This document shows, in pieces, positions 1 to 6,620 of a stretch of 11,562 nucleotides of DNA (position 1 is the first letter of the stretch; each line of letters begins with the position of its first letter). The DNA comes from Bacteroidales bacterium. GTDB lineage: Bacteria > Bacteroidota > Bacteroidia > Bacteroidales > UBA7960. A program made the position numbers and the translations under genes. Location of the stretch: positions 1 through 11,562 of the forward strand of contig DMJL01000076.1 of the NCBI GenBank assembly GCA_003451785.1, read 5' to 3'. The notes under the pieces are model-generated. The model was not told where the DNA came from, made no database searches, and worked only from the letters and a program-made list of their open reading frames with translations.

Positions 1-174
1 GGCAAGACTGTCGTAAGTCTTACGAAATATTTTGTGTGCCCAAACATGAAGAAAACTCAACTGGCGCATGTTTATGAAAGTCTGCTTACCGGTAACCACG
101 AGATAAGTATTTCTAATGAATTAGCAAACAAAGCCCGCATCTCTCTCGTGCGAATGCTAGATGTAGCGCGTTAA
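1..174 (+). CDS. nadA: Quinolinate synthase, C-terminal end (partial)
   Basis: This is the last 57 codons of a gene that starts left of the window and ends with TAA at 172-174. NadA condenses iminoaspartate (from NadB) with dihydroxyacetone phosphate to give quinolinate, using a [4Fe-4S] cluster in the cytoplasm. The visible piece contains CPNMKKT at residues 13-19 of the fragment. This matches the C-terminal NadA block whose cysteine is the third cluster ligand. The segment ISLVRMLDVAR at the end matches the family's usual 'RMLD/E' helix. nadB follows after 19 bases and nadC after that, so the assignment rests on both motif and context. The two other cluster cysteines and the substrate-binding domains lie outside the window. 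Confidence 0.88.
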   Translation, partial: GKTVVSLTKYFVCPNMKKTQLAHVYESLLTGNHEISISNELANKARISLVRMLDVAR

Positions 175-193
175 CCTTTGAAGATTTATACTA

Positions 194-1756
194 ATGCGAA
201 GGTTTATTTGCAATAAAGATTTGTGCAGCATTCCAAACCTGAGGTTTGATGTTGTAGTTGTAGGGGGCGGGCTTTCGGGTCTTTATGCTGCATTGCTGCT
301 CCCCGAAACATTTCGGGTGGCAGTATTGGTGAAAACAAATTTGCACACCAACAATTCCATGCTTGCTCAAGGGGGTGTGGCGGCTGCAATAGGCAATGAC
401 GACTCTCCATACCTCCATTTTATTGACTCCATGGGTGCAGGTGCAGGGATAAGCAATGCTGAATGCTTAAAACTGATGGTAGAGAATGGACCCTCTGAGA
501 TAGAAAGGCTTGTGGCAATGGGTGTCCCATTCCAGACTGATGGTTTGGGGAGGTTGATTACCGGGTGCGAGGGTGCGCACTCGCGTCCGCGTATCCTTCG
601 GTGTGGAGGCGATGCTACGGGGAAACTCATCATAGAAACACTGCTTGTCGCCTTGCAGAAAAAGCCCAACATCTCGGTATTCGAAGACCATTATCTCACG
701 GATATTGTTGCAGACAGCCACCACTCAGCCGCAGGAGTGCTGGCGTTTCATAGGACAAGTTTTTATTTTTTTAAAGCATCGCGCATTGTTTTGGCTACCG
801 GTGGTATTGGCGGAGTGTATCAAATATCTACCAACGAGCCTTCGCTGGTGGGCGATGGCATTGCAGCTGCAATGCGGGCACAGGTGCAGGTACGCAATAT
901 GGAGTTTGTGCAGTTTCATCCTACGGCATTTTACTTGCCATTGCCCAATGGCTCACATTTTCTTATTTCCGAAACCGTAAGGGGCGAAGGAGCTGTTCTA
1001 CGCAATGCGCAAGGAGTCCCGTTTATGGAAAACCGTCATACTCTGAAAGATTTGGCTCCCCGCGATGTTGTGGCAAGGGAGATTTTTAAGGAAATGCTTG
1101 CTGATGGTCTAGACCATGTTTTTTTGGATATTACCACAAAGGATGGTGATTATCTTTCGGGGAGGTTTCCTAATATTTACAATCATTGCAACAGTTTGGG
1201 ATACCGAATGGAGCGCGACCTGCTACCGGTAGCACCGGCACAGCATTATTTCATGGGTGGCATTGCTACAGACATATTCGGGCGCACATCCATGCCCGGA
1301 CTATATGCCTGTGGCGAAACGGCCTGCACCGGAGTGCATGGAGCCAACAGGTTGGCAGGCAACTCCCTACTCGAGTGTGTGGTGTTTGCAGCACAAGTAG
1401 CACGGGACTTACAAAATTATGTACCCAAAGGCGGCATTATAGATTTTGTGCCTGACAAACAAATTAACAGCAGCCTGAAAGACGCACCAGTGCTTCAAAC
1501 CCGAATTAAATCCTTGATGCAAGCCCACGGCGGTATAGTGAAACAGAAAGAAGGACTTGTTTATGCCATTGGCGAATTAACGGCTATTTTTGATGATGCA
1601 GAGCGTAGCCAACTTGCATCTCCTGAACATTTTCAGTTGTTGAATATGGCAACTGTAGCTCGCGGAGTTTTGCTTAGTGCAATGGCACGCCCCGAAGATA
1701 TGGGGGCACATTGGTGCAAAGAAGAGATAGACGAACAAATTTATTCCGGGTGGTGA
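194..1756 (+). CDS. nadB: L-aspartate oxidase
   Basis: This 520-residue flavoprotein oxidises L-aspartate to iminoaspartate, the first step of de novo NAD synthesis, and passes it to NadA. It belongs to the fumarate reductase/succinate dehydrogenase flavoprotein family. Visible landmarks are the FAD-binding GGGLSG at 24-29, the SMLAQGG block at 55-61, FHPTAF at 241-246 (His242), SETVRGEG at 259-266, Arg290 in APRDVV, His351 in AQHYFMGG, and Arg386 in GANRLAGNSLLE. These fall almost exactly at the active-site positions known from E. coli NadB (His244, Arg290, His351, Arg386). The start at 194 is the only ATG before the FAD motif. The gene ends in two consecutive in-frame TGA codons. The C-terminal block reads PEDMGAHW where the family usually has an SRG-x-H motif, so that helix is divergent. 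Length is normal. Confidence 0.96.
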   Translation: MRRFICNKDLCSIPNLRFDVVVVGGGLSGLYAALLLPETFRVAVLVKTNLHTNNSMLAQGGVAAAIGNDDSPYLHFIDSMGAGAGISNAECLKLMVENGPSEIERLVAMGVPFQTDGLGRLITGCEGAHSRPRILRCGGDATGKLIIETLLVALQKKPNISVFEDHYLTDIVADSHHSAAGVLAFHRTSFYFFKASRIVLATGGIGGVYQISTNEPSLVGDGIAAAMRAQVQVRNMEFVQFHPTAFYLPLPNGSHFLISETVRGEGAVLRNAQGVPFMENRHTLKDLAPRDVVAREIFKEMLADGLDHVFLDITTKDGDYLSGRFPNIYNHCNSLGYRMERDLLPVAPAQHYFMGGIATDIFGRTSMPGLYACGETACTGVHGANRLAGNSLLECVVFAAQVARDLQNYVPKGGIIDFVPDKQINSSLKDAPVLQTRIKSLMQAHGGIVKQKEGLVYAIGELTAIFDDAERSQLASPEHFQLLNMATVARGVLLSAMARPEDMGAHWCKEEIDEQIYSGW

Positions 1757-1780
1757 TGAAAATCATTAAAAAAAAAGCAG

Positions 1781-2614
1781 ATGAAGCATGATTTTATTTC
1801 CGATGAACTAATAATCAACGCCCTACGAGAGGATATCGGACAAGGCGATGTTACAACCCGATCCACAGTGCCCCAAGACACTGTTGTGCAAGGCAAGTTT
1901 ATCGCCAAGCAGCAAGGCGTGATATGCGGGCTTCCTTTAGTTGAGAGGGTTTTCCAAATATTAGATCCTGAAGTACTTATCCATTTTTTGGTAAAAGATG
2001 GCGACAAGGTATCGCCGGGAATGGTGGTTGCCGAAATTTCGGGCAATGCCGCATCCATCCTCAGCGGGGAGAGGGTAGCTCTGAATCTTTTGCAATTTCT
2101 ATCGGGTATTGCAACCTACACTGCCCAAGTGGTTGAATCTGTGAAAGAAACTAAGCTCAAAATCCTTGATACCAGAAAAACCCTTCCCTGTATGCGTGCG
2201 CTCTCCAAGTATGCTGTAAGGGTGGGTGGCGGAAGCAATCATAGGCTCGACCTTGCAGGCGGTGTGTTAATTAAAGATAACCATATCAAAGCAGCCGGCA
2301 GTATCACCCATGCCGTAATTGCTGCCCGCATTCACGCACCTTTCACATTGAAAATTGAAGTAGAAACCGAAACCCTGCAACAAGTGCAAGAAGCATTGAA
2401 TGTCGGAGCCGATATCATTATGCTCGACAATATGGATATTGAAACCATGCGAGAAGCCGTGAGAATCATCAACGGCAGGGCATTCACCGAAGCTTCCGGA
2501 AACATGGATCGCAAAAACCTTCTCGAAGTAGCTGCCACAGGTGTGGATGCTGTTTCCATTGGTAGCCTTACCAACAATACACTATCGTTGGATGTGAGTT
2601 TAAAACTTTTGTAA
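1781..2614 (+). CDS. nadC: Nicotinate-nucleotide pyrophosphorylase (quinolinate phosphoribosyltransferase)
   Basis: This cytoplasmic enzyme converts quinolinate and PRPP to nicotinate mononucleotide, CO2 and pyrophosphate, the step after NadA. At 277 residues it has the usual length. Seen in order are an N-terminal domain with EDIGQGDVTT at 17-26, GERVALN at 96-102, the catalytic-face block DTRKTLPCMRALSKYAV at 130-146, GGSNHRLDLAGGVLIKDNH at 150-168, IEVE at 192-195, DIIMLDN at 211-217, EASGNM at 237-242 and the phosphate-binding VDAVSIGSLT at 255-264. Arg98, Arg132, Lys133, His154, Arg155, Lys165 and Asp216 stand where the family's PRPP and quinolinate ligands lie. It is 24 bases from nadB and in the same frame, separated by tandem TGA stops and an A9 run at 1768-1776. 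It is most likely cotranscribed with nadA and nadB. Confidence 0.96.
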   Translation: MKHDFISDELIINALREDIGQGDVTTRSTVPQDTVVQGKFIAKQQGVICGLPLVERVFQILDPEVLIHFLVKDGDKVSPGMVVAEISGNAASILSGERVALNLLQFLSGIATYTAQVVESVKETKLKILDTRKTLPCMRALSKYAVRVGGGSNHRLDLAGGVLIKDNHIKAAGSITHAVIAARIHAPFTLKIEVETETLQQVQEALNVGADIIMLDNMDIETMREAVRIINGRAFTEASGNMDRKNLLEVAATGVDAVSIGSLTNNTLSLDVSLKLL

Positions 2615-2696
2615 AGCAAGCTAAAACCGACAGAAAATCGAAATTAACTGTTTGTTGATCAATGAATTTATAGCAAAATAATAGATTTAAAAGAAA

Positions 2697-2730
2697 CACT
2701 TGAGACTAACCTTCCTTCAAGTGAGTTTTT
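2697..2730. terminator. Probable bidirectional terminator between convergent nadC and the methyltransferase gene
   Basis: An inverted repeat pairs CACTTGA (2697-2703) with TCAAGTG (2717-2723) over a 13-base loop. On the plus strand it is followed by AGTTTTT (2724-2730), which suits ending nadABC transcription. On the minus strand the same hairpin is followed by TTTCTTTT, which suits ending the R-M transcript. The stop codon of the methyltransferase gene (2706-2708) lies inside the loop. The stem is short, so strength is uncertain. Confidence 0.55.
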
Positions 2731-3824
2731 ATGGATTCTTTTAATGCAATTGAAAGAAATGTAGGCACTGCATTTCCAATTTGCAGATTTCTATCGCCTC
2801 TTGAGCCATAAAAAATGTAATTATCAGGAAAACATTGAATTCTTGCGCCTTCTCTTGTCGTTAGCGGTCTAGGAGCGATTGGATGAATACATCGCGAAGA
2901 AGATGGAGTGCTTAAATTTCTAGTTATTGTAGTGCTTGGTCTGTTCCACCATAACCTACTGTAAGTGTTTGGGAATCCGCTTTGGGGTCTAAGCTCAACA
3001 GGCAAATCATCTGGTGTTCCTCCGTCAGGAAGATTTTCCATAATTTTAATTAGCCTTTCGTTGTTATTGGGAGCATTATGGTCTTGTAATTTTTTAGCAA
3101 CTTCTTTTCTCATCAGTTTCTGAAAGTCATTTTGGGGCAAAGAAGAATAATCAAAGCTTTTCTCACCACTCCTAATAAAAGGTAAGTCACTAATTGCATC
3201 AGATAATGTCAAATAAGGTTTGAGGTTTTGAGTAAAAAGAGTTCGATGTCCATTATCAGGATTGAAATGTGTTGGTTCGGGAAAGAAAAATTGCGATTTT
3301 AATTTGGTTCCAATTATGATTAACCTCTCTCTAACTTGCGGTACACCGTAGTCAGCCGCGTTTAAAACTTTATAGGTAACCCTGTAACTTAATGACTCAA
3401 ACAATGAGACTATCGTTGATAATAACTCGCCCTTTTTCATGGAAAGTAAACCTTTGACATTTTCAAAGAGAAACACTTTAGGGTTAAATTCACAAAGAAC
3501 CCTGTAGTATTCTTGAAACAGCTTACCTCGTGGATCATCAATTAATCGCTTCCCGACTGTTGAATATGCTTGACATGGCGGTCCGCCTATTATTAAATCA
3601 ATTTCTACACCTTCAGAAGGAAAGTCGCGTTTCAAAACATCAATTCCAAACTCTTTAATATCACAATTATAAACTTTAACCGTAGGATGATTTAGCTTAT
3701 ATGCCTTAGCCATTTTAGGCAGAATCTCATTAGCAGCCACAATCGTAAAGTCGTCATCCTTGGAAAATCCATAACTCAATCCCCCAACACCAGCAAACAA
3801 GTCAATAATTTTAATCTTATCCAT
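2706..3824 (-). CDS. DNA (cytosine-5-)-methyltransferase of a type II R-M system
   Basis: This enzyme transfers a methyl group from S-adenosylmethionine to C5 of cytosine in the target of the neighbouring endonuclease. All main motifs are present in canonical order. In numbering from ATG 3851 they are motif I DLFAGVGG (17-24), motif IV PPCQ with nucleophile Cys93, motif VI ENV (130-132), motif VIII QVRER (172-176), motif IX RPLTTREGARIQCFPD (328-343) and motif X QIGNAVP (357-363). The target recognition region lies between VIII and IX. I chose the ATG at 3824 (372 residues, MDKIKIIDLFAG) because C5 enzymes usually start just before motif I and this ATG sits 4 bases after the endonuclease stop. 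The ATG at 3851 would add 9 residues and overlap the endonuclease gene by 23 bases. Base composition is AT-richer than the flanking metabolic genes, which fits horizontal transfer. The recognition sequence cannot be read from the protein. Confidence 0.93.
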   Translation of the reverse strand: MDKIKIIDLFAGVGGLSYGFSKDDDFTIVAANEILPKMAKAYKLNHPTVKVYNCDIKEFGIDVLKRDFPSEGVEIDLIIGGPPCQAYSTVGKRLIDDPRGKLFQEYYRVLCEFNPKVFLFENVKGLLSMKKGELLSTIVSLFESLSYRVTYKVLNAADYGVPQVRERLIIIGTKLKSQFFFPEPTHFNPDNGHRTLFTQNLKPYLTLSDAISDLPFIRSGEKSFDYSSLPQNDFQKLMRKEVAKKLQDHNAPNNNERLIKIMENLPDGGTPDDLPVELRPQSGFPNTYSRLWWNRPSTTITRNLSTPSSSRCIHPIAPRPLTTREGARIQCFPDNYIFYGSRGDRNLQIGNAVPTFLSIALKESIKTHLKEG

Positions 3825-3828
3825 TTTC

Positions 3829-4614
3829 TCAAATAGAATTGCAAAATTCATTAAATTTTGGAGGCTTCTCAGTTAATTTCCAAAAAAAGAAATTCTGATC
3901 AATATTAAAAACTGTTTGCCCTTCCATTTGCTGTCTGGTTATCCAATTTAAACTGCTATCATTCACCTTGTCTGCTTCCAAAAATGCCACTTGACCATTG
4001 TACAAATCAAAATGAATAATAATTGATGATAATCCCGCCTCCCTTTTGATTCGTTTTGCTTCTAAAATTTTATGCTGCTTAATGTCGTTTAACCCCTGAA
4101 AACCAGACTGAATTTCAATTCTTAGTATTGTAGAGTTTTTAAGGGTTACTTGTAAATCTGCCTTCGGTGTCCTTCTGAAGGTTTCCGGATTTTTAAAGTC
4201 ATCATCTCCAATTGAGTCAATAGCAGAAGGATCAACATCAAAGATAATACCCAACGCTTTAATGAAATAAGATGAAATTAAGAACCCACGCATCCATGAA
4301 AAATAAACCTCTTCTGGTCTTCTACCCTGATTATTCAAATTGGCAAAAATGTTATTTTCTCCTAAAATGGAATAAATATGCGTAATGTAATCACTATAGA
4401 AAATATCCAGATTGTCCGCTTTTATTTCTTCTACTACCACTTCATTTATTCTAAAAATGATGCCGCAAAGTCTTTCATTGAGCAATTCAATGTAATCAAA
4501 GTCCACAGCTGGCGTTAAATCTTTTGCACCAAAATAAATTTTGGCTTCACTTTGTGATGCAAATCCAAGTTTTTGCCTATAATCCTTAAAATATCTTGCA
4601 TCAATTATTGCCAT
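3829..4614 (-). CDS. Probable type II restriction endonuclease (PD-(D/E)XK-like, unassigned specificity)
   Basis: This 261-residue protein lies directly upstream of, and almost touches, a C5-methyltransferase gene, so it is most likely the restriction partner. I do not recognise its family. A candidate nuclease core is KADLQVTLKNSTILRIEIQS at 151-170: Asp153, then a beta strand, then Glu167-Ile-Gln169. This resembles a PD-(D/E)XK site in which the usual lysine is glutamine, a variant known from BglII (E-x-Q). A basic helix follows (IKQHKILEAKRIKREAG, 178-194), then two strands (SSIIIHFDL and GQVAFLE). There is no signal peptide or membrane segment. No controller (C-protein) gene is visible upstream. 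The start at 4614 is the first ATG of the frame. The restriction role rests mainly on context and a by-eye core motif, and the recognition site is unknown. Confidence 0.72.
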   Translation of the reverse strand: MAIIDARYFKDYRQKLGFASQSEAKIYFGAKDLTPAVDFDYIELLNERLCGIIFRINEVVVEEIKADNLDIFYSDYITHIYSILGENNIFANLNNQGRRPEEVYFSWMRGFLISSYFIKALGIIFDVDPSAIDSIGDDDFKNPETFRRTPKADLQVTLKNSTILRIEIQSGFQGLNDIKQHKILEAKRIKREAGLSSIIIHFDLYNGQVAFLEADKVNDSSLNWITRQQMEGQTVFNIDQNFFFWKLTEKPPKFNEFCNSI

Positions 4615-4940
4615 ATTTTTGAATCAGTTAGTGGATAATACCCTTTGAAAGAAATTTAGTGAGTTTTATGGTTTTAATCAGACTGGATTTATCCTGTAAA
4701 GTTATGCAATACTTACATATTTTACGCTGATAGAAGCTGCTAAGATTTTTAAAACTCAAATCAAAAAAAATAATTCTATTATAATTTATTAAAGTTAATG
4801 TATTATTTTTAATTTATTTTAGACAAAATATATTGCAGACTTAATTCGTAGGATTATTTGCACCTAAACATATTCTATTCAGTTTTAGTAAAAATCACTT
4901 TGATTAATCTGTAGGCATAGGATATCGTTTTGTAAATCAA

Positions 4941-5021
4941 ATGAATTACAGAAACTTAGACCACACCGACATTTCGGGTTTTACTTACAATACAGGCATC
5001 AAGATAGGGCTGTTTAGATAG
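4941..5021 (+). pseudogene. Possible 5' remnant of an aldo/keto reductase gene
   Basis: A 26-codon frame begins MNYRNLDHTDIS and stops at TAG 5019-5021. The first dozen residues strongly resemble the N-terminus of aldo/keto reductases, which typically read M-K/N-Y-R-N-L-G-x-T-D/G-I/L-K-V-S. The similarity stops at about residue 12, and no continuation is seen in the other plus-strand frames. Just upstream, TTTG (4899-4902) and TATCGTTTTG (4923-4932) are 20 bases apart, close to the Bacteroidota TTTG-N19-21-TAnnTTTG promoter but with one extra base. This would fit the eroded start of a lost gene. The match is short and could be chance. Confidence 0.33.
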
Positions 5022-5050
5022 TAGAGTTTATCACCCTTAATCGCTTAGTC

Positions 5051-5091
5051 AAAAAGATTGGAATCCAACCATTACTGGAATTCCAGCAATG
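5051..5091 (-). terminator. Tandem-hairpin terminator after gnd
   Basis: Read on the minus strand, 17 bases after the gnd stop, there are two adjacent hairpins. The first (5091-5070) is a 9-bp stem including one G-U pair around AATT, with CTGGAATTCCAG as its palindromic core (5075-5086). The second (5070-5056) is GGTTGG-ATT-CCAATC, followed at once by TTTTT (5055-5051). A stem followed by a T run is the layout of an intrinsic terminator, here for the lar-like/gnd transcript. Confidence 0.6.
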
Positions 5092-5108
5092 CAGTGAAAG
5101 GCAATCTA

Positions 5109-6563
5109 TTACACATTATAAGTTGTGGATGCTGTATCGCCGCCTCGACCAGTCCAATTGGTGTGGAAGAATTCACCTTGTGGTCGGTCGGTTCGTTCGT
5201 AGGTATGTGCGCCAAAGTAGTCGCGCTGCGCTTGAAGCAGGTTTGCGGGCAGTTTGGCACTTCTATATCCATCGTAATAGGCTAAAGCCGCCGAAAATGC
5301 AGGCACAGGTATCCCATTGGCAATGGCCATGCCGATAACCTTGCGCCAGCTATCTGATGCATCCATCAGTTTTTCTCTGAAATAGGGTTCAAGCATCAAA
5401 TTGGTTAGGTTGGGGTTTTTGTCGAATGCTTCTTTTATTTTTCCTAAGAACACCGACCTGATGATACATCCGCCCCGCCACATGAGCGCAATGCCGCCAT
5501 AATTAAGGTTCCACCCGTAGGCTTCTGCTGCTGCTTTCATCAACACATACCCTTGAGCATAGGATACAATCTTTGATGCCAATAATGCTTTTTGCAACGC
5601 ATCTACAAAAGCCTGCTTATCGCCTTCAAATTTGGGCTTGGGTCCAGTAAGAATTGTAGAAGCGATTACTCTTTCCTCCTTTTGTGCAGAAAGGCAACGA
5701 GCAAAAACCGATTCCCCAATTAGGGTAAGGGGCACACCAAGCTCCATAGCCGATATGCCGGTCCATTTACCAGTGCCTTTTTGTCCCGCTTTATCCAAAA
5801 TCTTCTCCAATAATGGGGTGCCGTCAATATCGTTGTATTCTAAGATGTCTCGTGTGATTTCTATCAAATAGGAATCAAGCTCGCCTTCGTTCCAAGTTTT
5901 GAATACCTTGTGCATCTCCTGGTGCGACAAGCCAACATAGTCTTTCATGATATGATATGCTTCGCAAATCAGTTGCATATCGCCATATTCTATGCCATTG
6001 TGCACCATTTTCACAAAATGACCTGCGCCACCTTCGCCAACCCAATCGCAGCATGGCGAGCCATCGGCTACTTTGGCAGCAATATCTTGGAAAATAGGTT
6101 TTATGGAAGGCCAAGCTTTTGGTGAGCCGCCGGGCATGATGGATGGGCCAAGTAACGCTCCCTCTTCACCACCTGAAACACCGGTGCCGATATACAAAAG
6201 ACCACGACTCTCCACATAGGCAGTTCTGCGGTCGGTATCGGGGAAGTGGGTATTACCGCCGTCAATAATTATGTCGCCCGGAGAAAGAATAGGCAGCAGA
6301 TTCTCAATATACTCATCAACAGGCTTCCCAGCTTTTACCATAAGCATTACCTTTCGCGGACTACTGAGTGCTTGAACAAAGTCTTTAAGGGATGTTGTGC
6401 CCACAATCCTCTTCCCCTTGCCCCTTCCTTCCAAAAAGTTGATAACCTTATCGGGCGTGCGATTGAAAACCGCAACAGTGTAGCCCTTGCTTTCCATGTT
6501 GAGTGCAAGATTCTCTCCCATCACTGCCAGTCCAATGATTCCAATATCTGCTTGTTGTTTCAT
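5109..6563 (-). CDS. gnd: 6-phosphogluconate dehydrogenase, decarboxylating
   Basis: Gnd oxidatively decarboxylates 6-phosphogluconate to ribulose 5-phosphate and CO2 in the cytoplasm, in the oxidative pentose phosphate route. From ATG 6563 it is 484 residues. Visible are the dinucleotide motif GLAVMG at 11-16, NRT at 34-36 (the type of loop seen in NADP-users), IMPGG at 142-146, GGAGHFVKMVHNGIEYGDMQ at 178-197 containing catalytic Lys185, Asn189 and Glu192, the signature KGTGKW at 262-267, and a family-typical C-terminal tail (RDYFGAHTYERTD, 447-459). An upstream in-frame ATG at 6620 would add 19 residues without family similarity. It abuts the stop of the LarA-like gene (TGAATG) and may reflect translational coupling. 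I prefer 6563 because the Rossmann motif then starts near residue 8. Placement behind aldonate and KDG genes suggests a role in sugar-acid use. Confidence 0.95.
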   Translation of the reverse strand: MKQQADIGIIGLAVMGENLALNMESKGYTVAVFNRTPDKVINFLEGRGKGKRIVGTTSLKDFVQALSSPRKVMLMVKAGKPVDEYIENLLPILSPGDIIIDGGNTHFPDTDRRTAYVESRGLLYIGTGVSGGEEGALLGPSIMPGGSPKAWPSIKPIFQDIAAKVADGSPCCDWVGEGGAGHFVKMVHNGIEYGDMQLICEAYHIMKDYVGLSHQEMHKVFKTWNEGELDSYLIEITRDILEYNDIDGTPLLEKILDKAGQKGTGKWTGISAMELGVPLTLIGESVFARCLSAQKEERVIASTILTGPKPKFEGDKQAFVDALQKALLASKIVSYAQGYVLMKAAAEAYGWNLNYGGIALMWRGGCIIRSVFLGKIKEAFDKNPNLTNLMLEPYFREKLMDASDSWRKVIGMAIANGIPVPAFSAALAYYDGYRSAKLPANLLQAQRDYFGAHTYERTDRPQGEFFHTNWTGRGGDTASTTYNV

Positions 6564-6620
6564 GGTTTTAAATTTTTCAGGTGTTATTTTTTTAATTTGT
6601 TCATATTTATCATGGTACAT

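Larger units (their letters stand above)
4615..5108. other. AT-rich intergenic region between the R-M unit and gnd
   Basis: This gap separates the 5' end of the endonuclease gene from the 3' end of gnd. Its middle (about 4741-4830) is extremely AT-rich: 7 G/C in the 60 bases from 4741. It should hold the promoter of the R-M unit, but I could not find a convincing Bacteroidota TTTG/TAnnTTTG pair on the minus strand. It also holds a possible gene relic at 4941-5021 and the gnd terminator at 5051-5091. I saw no other gene in it. Confidence 0.7.

Noticed and set aside
3822..3851. Methyltransferase start at ATG 3851
   Set aside because: It is possible, but it would overlap the endonuclease gene by 23 bases and add nine residues ahead of the normal motif I start. 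ATG 3824 fits the family better.
2657..4948. AATGAATT and similar short matches on both sides of the R-M unit as target-site duplications
   Set aside because: Only about eight AT-rich bases match, with an indel beside them. They are not at symmetric positions and are likely chance.
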